A stretch of DNA of 64,000 nucleotides. It comes from Daucus carota subsp. sativus (taxonomy: Eukaryota; Streptophyta; Magnoliopsida; Apiales; Apiaceae). Positions within the stretch are counted from its first letter, which is position 1; the number at the start of each line of letters is the position of its first letter. The position numbers were made by a program, and so were the translations under genes. Where the stretch lies: contig NC_030388.2 of NCBI RefSeq assembly GCF_001625215.2, positions 27,206,558 to 27,270,557 of the forward strand. The letters run 5' to 3'. This document shows, piece after piece, positions 24,799-35,179 of the stretch. A model generated the notes under the pieces. That model saw nothing but the letters and a program-made list of their open reading frames with translations, was not told the origin of the DNA and did no database searches.

Positions 24799-24960
24799 AA
24801 TGTAGTTCGCGCAGCAGGTTTGTTTGCATCTTACTCGAATAATGTAGTTCACGCTACATGTCTGCGTACATCTTACTTTCTCTCTAAATTACTCACACCT
24901 AATGTAGTTCACGCTACAGGTCTGCGTACATCTTACTTTCTCCGGAAATTACTCACACCA
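24799..24960 (+). repeat. Tandem repeat, two 60 bp copies plus a partial copy
   Basis: The 60 bp unit AATGTAGTTCACGCTACAKG... is present at 24841-24900 and 24901-24960 with about four differences. A shortened, more diverged copy starts at 24799. The unit length is a multiple of three, so the frame 24604-25011 shows a 20-residue repeat (NVVHATGLRTSYF), but the rest of that frame has no known domain. The motif GGTCTGCGTACATCTTAC resembles a segment common in plant SINE tails. That is a recollection of the family, not a search result. Confidence 0.8.
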
Positions 24961-26490
24961 AGGGTTGTAATGGAATTGATATATGACATAGGCAATGCAA
25001 AGCAAGAATAGATGTGTAATCTCCCGAGTCCTGAGCTTTAGGACTCTTGTTGCATAGTTGCATGGTACAAACATCAATGTGTTCCATGCATTAGATTCAC
25101 TGATTAATTTCTGCTGTGGAGTCAATTTAAAGATAGAACTGTGTAAATACAAATACACATGATTAAGTACGTACTGGAAAGAAGTGTACAAAAGCTTGAC
25201 AAAGACAACTGGCTGTAAATGAATGGACACCAGCTCATTTTACTAATATTTATTTGGCAGAACTTGTGATAATAATATTTTGCAAGTGAATATAAGAATT
25301 TTTTAGCACTTGTCACAGAAGGCTTGCAATTATTTTTTTCCTACAAAGACATATGTACTTCAATGTCCAGAAGGATTAAAAAGAACCTGCAAGGAAGAAA
25401 GTTATTGCAAATAGATACAACTACACTATGGTCCAATTGAGTATGACATCTTTTTTTTTACCATGCTTCCTGCCTGTCATTTTTCAATATTATTACTGCA
25501 TTTCTGGAAATTTACTGCTTGTACATCGAATAAATCATCAGTCCTGAAAACCAGGTCACGGAAATATATTTATAGACCGACTCTGCAAAATTTGTCTACT
25601 GAGCTAATTTTATGAGTATGAACACGTTTAACATTTGTTTTATTCGTCTACTAAGCTAAAATTACGAGTATGAACACCTTCAACCAGTGTCGTGGTTGAC
25701 GGTGGCTAAGACTGTCCGTTTCCCGTGAATTGGCCACAAGTGATCACAGGTAAAATCTACTCCATTATATACAGATTGATCATGTAGAGGGAAAATGGAG
25801 AAGAGAGAGAAACGCGGGAGACTTCCCATTCAGAAAGAAGCAAATAATGTTACTACTATATGCTAGAAATCTGACACACTGAAGATAAGGCAATTTAATA
25901 GAGAAGCACAAATATTAATTGCATGCATTTTCACAAGCAATGGTCCCTCACCAGCACCTCACACATAATGAAGAACATACTGGAGTGAAGGCTATACAAA
26001 CATACAAATAAATATTCAGAACCAGACAAATCAACACACTATTAACGTCCACAACTCTGCAAGTCTTGTGAGCAAGAGGAACCCACAACTAGCTTAAAGA
26101 TGCTCTCAGTTTGGGACTCTTATTGCTGCTAACTTCTATGGCAAAATATTCTTTCTTACCCCCTTTTTGGCTGTTAGTCACATTTCAAAGGAAAAAGGGC
26201 ACCACTCTACTACCCATATTTTTCATCGTATATATTATGTAAAGCCTACATCTTTATTTTCACTCCTTTTTTAATCTATTTCATTCTCTCGTATTCCCCA
26301 AAGGTGAGAAGTAACTTGCAAGCAAGGGTGAAGATAAATTATAAAGCAAAGATCTTCAGTGACTTGGTGAACAGATATTCCTTGGGAGAACTGCTTGTTA
26401 AGTTGGTCAATAAAAGTACAAAGGAAAAAGAAAAAAGGCCACACTTCCACATCAGTGGAAAATAGATTATACGTACATTAAAGTTAAATA
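24961..26490. other. Non-coding spacer downstream of the LUL gene
   Basis: No gene is supported. The sequence is AT-rich. A short repeated phrase with TTTGTCTACTGAGCTAA and TCGTCTACTAAGCTAAA, each followed by GAGTATGAACACSTT, is at about 25590 and 25646. Confidence 0.5.
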
Positions 26491-26748
26491 AATGTTTAGA
26501 CAGAAAGAATGTGCTCCTAAATTCTCCTCATTTTTTAAAATATTGTATGATCAAATTCCTTCACATAAATATGTACATGAAAGAGCCCACATGCAACTGA
26601 GTAAGCTCCCAGATATATACATCAAACAAATGCTACACAACAGCAGGGGAAAATATGATAACATACATGTATACAAGGGGACTGCACAAAATGAAAAGTG
26701 TAACTGTATTCTACACTCTCAAAAAGAAATCATTAACCATATAATCTC

Positions 26749-29700
26749 TCACTGACCGTCGTTATCAATCTTTATCTCCATGAGCTCCTCAATGGGTTGG
26801 CGGCAGATAGGGCACTTGTTTGATTGAAGCCTCAATGTTTTTGCACACTCACTACACAAACACTGAAACATAGAAAACAATTTGTTCTCAGGTAATCATC
26901 ACCAACCTAAGTAAACATAAAGAAAACTGAGAAAGGAGGTACTGCATATAAATCAACCGAGAGGTTGATATTTTCAAATCTATAGGAGTTCATAAAATTT
27001 TCCAAGAAAAATACTGGAAGTTACTAAATGCTACTTCACATATTTTGCAACTATTTAAAAGAGGTGCAAATTTATATACCAATAAAAAAAACAATTGTGG
27101 AATCGGCCACAGAAACAGAACAAATGTCTCGGGTAATTCCTAGGGAGTGTATCTGGAACTTATTCCAATTAAAGTTTCCTTCTTTGATAAGCACATGAGA
27201 TTCCACATTTTGGATCAACTTAACTTAAAATAAATTACAAGACATGAAGACAGGTAGGGTACTTTAAAGTCAAAAGTATTGCATCTCTTTTTTTTTTTCC
27301 CTTACTCCACCAATGTTGTCAACATGGTAAAGTTTGTAAAATACGTATTACACATACCAACTTCACACCAGAGAACTAATGATTCGTTCAAGAGAAGAAC
27401 CAAAAAGACTGACTATAGTGCTGACTTGTGACAATTCAACAGGGTATAAGTAATTCATTCGAGTCACATTATCTATGACATCTATTTGCATCCTTGGAAT
27501 AGGAGCTTCAAAGACAAAAGACTTGCATTCTGCTAAGCATTTTCCTAACTATTCACAATGTAATGTAAATTTATCATGCACATATATTTGCAGTCCTAAC
27601 TGCCCCTTGGCATTGAGCAATGATATATTATATTAACACAGTTCTTTTAAATAGGATCATACCATATGTCGGCATGGAAGCACAGCAGTATTCTTAGGTT
27701 CAGTCATACAAATAACACACTCTTTTCCTGAGTCATTGCCGCTTATGGCTTCTCCAGAGTTTCCGATTCCATATATTTCACGGAGCTCATACCGCACGTC
27801 GTCAATCCATAATATCTGCTTGATAACTCTTACTATGAAAGGCTCTCCATCTTTCTCTTCCAGCACAGCTTGAGTAATCTGCCTGCGAGGTGACGGATTT
27901 GGGGGATGATCACTAGATTGTTCATCAGCCAAAAGAGAAGGCAAATACGTTTCAGCAGATATAACAAGCGGAAGTACATCTTCCTCTAATTTTGATGGAT
28001 AATCGACCCCGAAGAAAGCCAAATCGATTCCTGTTCTAGAAGGCTGACGAAACTTCTGGCCAGCTCCTTTTTGAAAAGGAACTTTCACGGGTTTATAAGA
28101 TTCAGGAAATACTGGAACAATCTTACAATTAGGTTCCTCCTTGGCAAAGTAAATGATAGTAATGCTGTAAAACAAAATTAACACCAAAAATGTAATTAGC
28201 AGATATTATTGAAAAACATTGTCTGCTAATTTACTATATAAAAGAGAGTGTAGTAAAAGAAATAACAATTAATCTAAGCAAGATGCCATTTTAAATATGC
28301 TTCGAGCACCAGCTGGAAATACTTTCTAAACAATGTGTTCTTATATGTTCCTATCATTCACCACATTAAAATGATGCAAATACATGGCTTCTCGCTTCCT
28401 TAATAGATAAAAGGGCCATGTGTAAACAAGGCATTAACACAACCTTTCTTGCAAAGGACTCTGGACTCGACATGACTGATATATATTATTAAATTAAAGA
28501 GGTCAATACAAAATACTGTAAGATTAATTGCACCCATTCAGTTTCTAAAACCGATAATATATGTCAAATGAGAACATAAAATATAACGCATGTCAATAGT
28601 TATAAATTATGTCTACACAAAGCACAGATTTTGTCACAGCCACAAAAGCTCTTTGTCGACAATCTTGAAAGCTCCCCAAAATCTCCCATATATTGACAAA
28701 CACAACTCGAAAAAAATAATTAAAGGTTAGGGAAACTTTTTAAGCTACAAAAACATACAACCCAGTTTACTAAAGCGTTTATCACAGAAAGCAAAGCATT
28801 CATTATTCAAATTTTACTTTTGCCAACTTAATCAAACATATCAAGTCAACTGACAAAATTGAGTCAATTACCAATTAACACAGCTATTCCCAAACTATTC
28901 TTCAAATCATTGACGCTGACAGCTTTAAAAGAACCAAGGAATCCAAGAGCTTAGATATGATCTAGGATTTTGAGAGTAGTCTCACCTATATAAACAATAC
29001 CATAGATGATAGAACTTTACAACGATTTCTGCTCAGATATCAGAAGAAGGTCTTCTCCAAAGTGGAAATTTAGCAGGAAAAATAAATAAATACCGAGACA
29101 GGTATCAGAATTTGTGTCTATTACTGAAGGCTGCAGTTAACACTGTGCTGTGTGAGTAATCCTATATATAACACAAGAATTGACGATCCTCTCACTTTCG
29201 TGTAAGAAATTAACACATGAGTTAGTCACTAGCAAGTTGCACCAATTTCATTCTAAACTTGTTCTAGACATAAGACCTCCTGGTCCTATCGAACCTCCCT
29301 ACAGACTAAACACAAACACACACGGAAAATAAATAGATTAACCACCCAATTACCTTACCCAGATTAGAAGGGTGTTTGCCTGGGCTTAAAGCCCAGGCTT
29401 TAAGCCATCTCTGGCTTTAAGCTGAAAAATGTCTGTTTGTGTAATAAGTCAGAAGTCAGCTCAAAGTCGGAAATAAGCTTAAAGCTAGAAGTTAGTTTGA
29501 GGTACTTTTTTCAGTGGCTAATTTTTTTTGAACTTTTTTTTTTGATAAAAATTACTCCTGAATCATAAGTTACTCATAAATCACTTTTATTTTTATTATT
29601 ATATTTTTAATAACTCATAAGTCATTCATAAGCCAATATTACCCAAATAGATATTTTAAGCTATCAACTTATCATATAAGTCACGTTAAGTCATAAGCCA

Positions 29701-32700
29701 CGTTAAGTCATGAGCCATAAGCTCAGCCAAACGGGCTCTAGGTTCCTTTTGCTACAAAATTATTTATATTAGCATCAATAATAAACATCATATTTATATA
29801 TAATGATACAATAAAGTACATGCATCCTAAAAAATTTCGCCACATTATATGGGATTTTATTTAAGGTTATTGTGTATATCTTTACTATTAATGTTAAGAT
29901 AATACTTTATATGTTAAATTTGATTTAATATTAAAACCAAACTTCATACGCTTGGTATTGTGCCATACCTCTATATTAAGTGATGCAGGACAAGCGATAA
30001 TAAAGCTTAAAGAAACAATACGTGAGCAGTATAACAGGCTTTGGAAGCCTAAGCATTATTTTATTAGTTATCATTGTATTAGGAAACATTATATATTAAA
30101 ATTTGATTAAAATAAAAAAATAGTTTATAGGTTTATTATAAATAGGATCTTAATTCTTACAGTGTTTAATAGATCAGAGTTTTAATATGTTGGTATTAAT
30201 TTAATATAGTTTAAAAGTCTCTGCAAGAGTTCTTTGTGCAAAACTCTTGAAACATTAATTATTAGCCTGCCTCCCTAGCTTCAAGCCTAAAAGTGTTTAT
30301 ATTTTTTAACTAAATAAGCAGAGTCATTTCATGTTCTTTTATATGGTGGTATAAAACTCAAACTCGTTACCTGCATCATGGTTGTTAAGTCGACAAGTCG
30401 AGCTAAGTCGTCCGAGGACCTTCAAATTGACTAGTCGACAAGTCGCCCCACTAGTCGTAAAAAGTCGATATATAGTCGACATACATATATATAGAGTAAT
30501 TATAATATGTAATATTACTTAACACATATCAATTCAATAATTCAAATAAAACTAATAGATAGAGCCGCTGTTGACAAGATCGGAGATGGAGTTGACTGAT
30601 GAGGTGAAGCCGACACGAAGGCGGTAGGTAGGCGTGTGAGATTAGGTTTTAGTTTTGAGCACGTATGTTTATTTCTTTTTAAGTCCGGGTCAAGTTTTTT
30701 GTCGGGTTTCGGGCCGGGTTCCGGGTCGGATCCGGATAAAACCCATGGACGCCAGATTCAGAAAGTCGCGGGTCGACTTTTACTTCGTCACCGACTCGTC
30801 GACTAGTCGTCGACGACTTGACAACCATGACCTGCATCCATCCACTTCAGCCAATCTGCTCAAAATGTCTGATTTTTCCAGATTTTATGGACTGAACACT
30901 ATGAAGCCACCAATCATGGTTCAATTAATGTGACTCAAAAAGATGCAATCAGAGGTGGAACTCAGGCGCGAGTGGGTGCAATAGACCACACTGAACTTCG
31001 AACATTTTTTAATAGATAAAGTTTTAGTCCACTTCTGAACTATACAAAAAAAATAAATATAAGAGTAAAAAAAGAAGACTGCCAAAATAAGTAAAATGTA
31101 TTATTATGCACAGTGTACGTATGTTCTGCTTTTTATTTGTTTTTTACCTATATAAAGGACTGTATTCTGCTTTCAATACTTTTGTTCTATTTAATTTTTT
31201 GCAGTTTATATTTATTTGGTTATCAATACTTCTGTTTTATTGGTCCAACTTCAGTAACTGAATACTTATTCTCAGATTATCAAGAAAACACCAGCTTGCA
31301 TCTCTCAACCTGGTAGCTTAATTACCTCATTACTGCTGAACCTCTGCCAGGATTTTAAAGACAGCAGTGGGCTGCTGAGAATGGGCGCATGAACCACCGC
31401 CAAACGCTCTCCAGGAACTAAGGTTTAAGGTCTGTGGTTCCATATTTTTTTGTACTTTCCCCACTCCTGTATTAAGACGGTTCTTAATAGACTGCTGCCT
31501 AGATTTATTTGTTTGACTTATACACATTTTCCCTGATGCTTATCCAGTAATTTTCAAATAATTTATCATAATTGCAAAAATTACAGGGAAAAGACCAAAG
31601 ACGTGGATAGGATAATTATATGAAAATTATTGAATGTAAAAATCAGTTGGTGAATATGCAAATCATGGGGATTTCAGCTCCAAATGATGAACCCAGGCAC
31701 CCATGCATCAATTAATACATCTAATCATTTAAAACATGAGAATGGTAGAATTAATAGTGGGAAAATTATGAAAGAACAAAACCTCAGTGCTCAGGTAATT
31801 AATCACCGGTGAGACACTAAACATGGTCTCTGCTCATCCAGCAGCTCAATGTTCCTATTCTCAGACTTCAGAGATCGAGAGATCAGGGATTGGGGCAGTA
31901 GTGAGGTGAGCAGGTAACAAGAGAGAAGCTAATTTCTTTGCTTATCTACAATTTAGGTCAAGTGTTCAACCATTTAAGCTGGACCATAAGAATAAGTATC
32001 AAAAGCAAATAGAATATAAATTGAGAAGAATAACAGTTAAATAGGTGGTTTTTTTAACACTCATACTGTATAAACACATAAATTGTTGAATTTTTCTTTA
32101 TCCTCTAAAATTTTTTAAGATATTTTTTAAGAATCAAGTGGGCAAAAGCTTTTTCTTTTGGAACAATTGTACAGTAGAATATTAAACTTTGTCCCTCTAA
32201 GGATCCGTCACTGGCAGGCTTAATAGTTAAAAATAAGCCTAGATAGCTAGTTTTTGTTAAACTGCCATAAGTGAAGCTAATCATGAGATTGTTTGGATGA
32301 ACTTTCTACTGATATGGACTGAGAACAGGTATGTTTAAGTATAATGTTAATATCAGGAACAAAGTTAGATGGACATCTTTGTAAAGAGAGCCTTTACGAC
32401 CAAGTAATCATAAATTTCATCAAACACAATTTGGAGTGAAGAAATGTAGATTCAATTCTGCTTGGTATAATGACTACAGTTACTCATTAGGGGTCAAATA
32501 TTACTCATGAATCCCCTTCCAACTGTTTCTCAAGCTTATGCTTATGTTAAACAGGATGAACGAGCCAGACAGGGCCATCATTCTCTCCAGCCTATTGCTA
32601 GTTGATTGGTTAATTCTGTTGACCTGCTGCTAGTTCAAAGGGTTCTTTTCCTAACAAGTATCCTGCCTCTACCAATGCTGGCAACTCCACAAAGCCTACA

Positions 32701-34957
32701 ATCAAGTGTTCTCACTGCAATTTTAATGGTCACACCAAAGAGCATTGTTATAAGCTCATTGGCTATCCACCAAATTGGAAGAAAAGGGAAAAGACTGCTG
32801 GTTCTAATCCTTCCAATCAGTTTAGGACTTTAGCTAAAGTCAATTTGGCCTCTAAAAAGCAGACTGTGACATCCATGAGCACTGTTGAGGCTGAATATGG
32901 GGCGTTAGCAACTATCACTACTGAGTTAATATGGTTAAAGTACTTGCTTACTAATTTGCGAATTCCGGTGCCTGATGCAATTTCTGTGTTCTGCAACAAT
33001 CAGGCAGCAATTGATATTGCCACTAATCCTGTTCAGCATGCTCGCACCAAACACATAGAGCTGAATTGTCATTTTATTCGTGAGAAAGTTGCAACTGGTG
33101 TCATTTCTCCACAGAAGATTTCTACAAAGTTGCAACTGGCTGATATACTTACGAAGGCTCTAGGTGGTTCCAGCCATAGGTACATCTGTTCCAAGTTGGG
33201 AATCCTTGGGTAATCACAACTTGTGGGAGGAGTAATACGAGTCATGCTAAAGATTCATCAGCTAATGTAATATATAAACAAGTGGGTGTGAAGTCACAGT
33301 ACAGGAGTTCTATTTGCTTAGCTATTAGGCCACAAGTCAACAATGCTTTGCCTCAATGTGTATGGGATTAGCTCATTCTGTTAGTGAGTTAGTATGGTCA
33401 ATACAATTGACCACTTCTTGTATAAATACTCTTTTAGTGCTTGTATCTCAAGTCTCAACAGTACAATCAATAATATTTTAGTTTTCTTATTCTACAAGCT
33501 TTGCTTTCTAATTCTATCATGGGATCAGCGCTGAACGAGACTGGATCTCCGCATCGCTTCGATTTTCGTGTTTCTAGTTTTCTTATTCTACAAGATTTGT
33601 GTGTTCGGTTCGTTGTTCTCACATAGATTCATCCGGTTCATTTTAGATTGCGATTGTTTTCGTAACCCTAGATCCGTGATTTTGTTCTTTTGTTCAACTC
33701 AAGCTTTAGAGTCTTGCGTTGTTCAGAGTGCTATCTGCTACTTTACGAGATTTAATAACTTAATGTTCTATAATAAAACTTAAATGTCATAAGCAATGAT
33801 CTGTAACATGTCCAAATGACGAAAAACATTTTTTCTTGGACTTCGAGGTCAATCTATTCTTCTATCCTTCCGCTTTCTTTTTAACATTTTTATTTCTCTG
33901 TGCCAATTCTGTGGTGTTTTTATATTGATTATACACCACGTCCTGACTGTCGCACACTCGCCACTTCACCTAATCAGCAATATCATATAGCTCGAATAAA
34001 ACAACACTCAAATAGTAGATTTCCAACTCAAACTACAAGTAGTTAACTTCCATATATTAGGAATCCTAATTATAGGGGAAATGCAAACATTTAAAATTTA
34101 CAAAATCACAAAATAACTCATCCAACTCCACACTTGTCTTGCATTTAATCCTATTTTTACTCCATCCTAATTCCTGATCAGAAATGCACAAGAAAAGTAT
34201 CCCAGTCCATGTTATTTTAAGAGCTAAATTTGCTGCTTACCCTTCTTTTTTGTACATTACCGCTAAATTTGCAAACTATTTGATCTTAACCTGGTTACAT
34301 AGTGTTTCATAGTTCAACAATAACCAATAATTACATTCACAAAACTAGACACACAACCAGAGACTGTTTGTTTGCACAAGGACCCTAATTTTAGCAAACA
34401 GTAACATCAAACAAAACGTAGTCATAAAATAAACCTTGGTTAAAGACAATAAACTACGATTACAGATATGCAACAATAACTATAACACGATTGGAAAAAA
34501 GTATTTATCGAAACCATTACCTGCCATCAAACATTGCATCGAATATAAACGTAATCAAATACCGATCAGGGTCATCCTCATCCACCACAAGCTTAATCGT
34601 ATCCTTATGCACATTCACATCATTTCTCACTTTCTTAGCTTGTTGCTCCTCGACGAACACCGCAGGCTCATGAACAGCCACCGGAGGCCTAACTGCACCC
34701 CAGCCCTGATTCTGATACCCAAAATTAGAGCGACCCATCAAGGGAAACTGATAATTGGGCGCAGTGTATCCACCAGAATAGTAGTACATAGGTGGCTGAT
34801 GAGTTTGGTAAGGTGGGTAAGGCTGTGGGGGGTTAGCATAAGGGTCAGGTGGGTATGAAGTGTAACTAGTTGAAGATGAGATTAGTTGAGATGGTGGGTA
34901 TTGATTGTTTTGGTTTCTTCTTCTGTTTGTGTTGTTGCTGCTCCAAGATGTACCCAT
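26749..34957 (-). CDS. LUL: LOG2-like RING-type E3 ubiquitin ligase (LUL), 350 aa
   Basis: Three exons join in frame: 34957-34521, 28164-27663 and 26862-26749 (1053 nt). The protein begins MGTSWSS, and Gly2 with Ser6 fits an N-myristoylation signal. A Pro/Tyr/Gln-rich disordered region follows (about 20-95). The conserved LUL domain (about 108-280) includes VHKDTIKLV, LITFIFDA, ITIIYFAKE, GQKFRQPSRTGIDL, QILWIDDVRYELREIYGIG. The C-terminal C3HC4 RING has C295, C298, C310, H312, C316, C319, C330 and C333, with CPIC near the end. Family members (LOG2, LUL1-4 in Arabidopsis) are membrane-associated ubiquitin ligases; LOG2 works with GDU1 in amino-acid export and ABA responses. Exon 1 ends in phase 2 (AG) and exon 2 supplies C, giving DGS-ITIIYF. 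Intron 1 is 6356 bp and carries three transposon insertions, yet all splice sites and domain residues are intact. Which LUL paralogue it is cannot be told. Confidence 0.96.
29368..29738. mobile_element. MITE in LUL intron 1, GGTGTTTGCC / GCCAAACGGGC ends
   Basis: The left end is AGGGTGTTTGCCTGGGCTTA and the right end CATAAGCTCAGCCAAACGGGCTC. The motifs GGCTTTAAGC, TAAGCCA and ATAAGTCA recur in both orientations. It is non-coding and related in style to the 3421 family. Borders are approximate. Confidence 0.65.
30377..30829. mobile_element. 453 bp hAT-type MITE with AAGTCGAC subterminal repeats
   Basis: It is flanked by an exact 8 bp duplication ACCTGCAT (30369-30376 and 30830-30837). The termini are CATGGTTGT and ACAACCATG, and pairing extends through TAAGTCGAC / GTCGACGACTTG. 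Many GTCGAC and AGTCG motifs lie near both ends, as expected for transposase-binding subterminal repeats. It is inserted in LUL intron 1 and contains no transposase. Confidence 0.85.
32490..33535 (+). mobile_element. Internally deleted Ty1/copia retrotransposon with LTR and primer-binding site
   Basis: From the left it carries a gag piece (NPLPTVSQAYAYVKQDERARQ, 32507-32590). After a frameshift there is one open frame from 32641 to 33213. That frame has the gag CCHC zinc knuckle (32707-32748, CSHC then GHTKEHC, then LIGYPPNW) and runs straight into RNase H (STVEAEY, then QAAIDIATNPVQHARTKHIE, then LADILTKAL). Protease, integrase and most of reverse transcriptase are missing. A purine tract (33223-33232) leads into an LTR of about 285 bp (from about 33233, with TA where TG is expected and a TATA-like TATAAATACT at 33420). 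TGGGATCAGCGC at 33520-33531 matches 10 of 12 bases of the initiator tRNA-Met primer site TGGTATCAGAGC. The element is oriented opposite to the host gene, inside LUL intron 1, and cannot be autonomous. Confidence 0.85.
32641..33213 (+). pseudogene. Copia gag-RNase H fusion frame
   Basis: This is one uninterrupted frame of about 190 codons joining two domains that are normally about 1000 codons apart in a copia polyprotein. The gag half gives the CX2CX4HX4C knuckle for RNA binding (CSHCNFNGHTKEHC), and the RNase H half has the conserved TEAEY-type motif as STVEAEY. The join falls at AKVNL/ASKKQT. No stop or frameshift interrupts the fused portion, but there is no convincing start codon at its head. 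It looks like a deletion derivative rather than a functional gene. Confidence 0.8.
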
Positions 34958-34965
34958 TGAGAACT

Positions 34966-35030
34966 CTCTCTTCCTCTCTCTCTCCCTCCCTCCCTCTCTT
35001 CCTCTCTCTCCCTCTCTCCCTCTCTCTCTG
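34966..35030. repeat. CT-rich microsatellite in the LUL leader
   Basis: Runs of CTCTCT and CCCT (GA-rich on the transcribed strand) lie just upstream of the LUL ATG, inside the probable 5' UTR. Confidence 0.9.
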
Positions 35031-35123
35031 TGTAATTTTGAGTTGAATTTGACGGAAGGGGGTGATTGCTAATTTGGGTGTTTGAAGAAATTGACTATGA
35101 GAATGATCTGTGTGTATGTACAA

Positions 35124-35130
35124 GTATATA
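35124..35130 (-). promoter_or_regulatory. Candidate TATA box of the LUL gene
   Basis: CTATATACTTG on the minus strand lies about 170 bases before the LUL start codon, which gives a CT-rich leader of roughly 140 bases. The hAT element begins only about 50 bases further upstream, so the distal promoter has been displaced or replaced. Confidence 0.45.
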
Positions 35131-35179
35131 GATATAATATTGAAGTGACACATGTGTCATCGTTCTTCTCATCAACACG

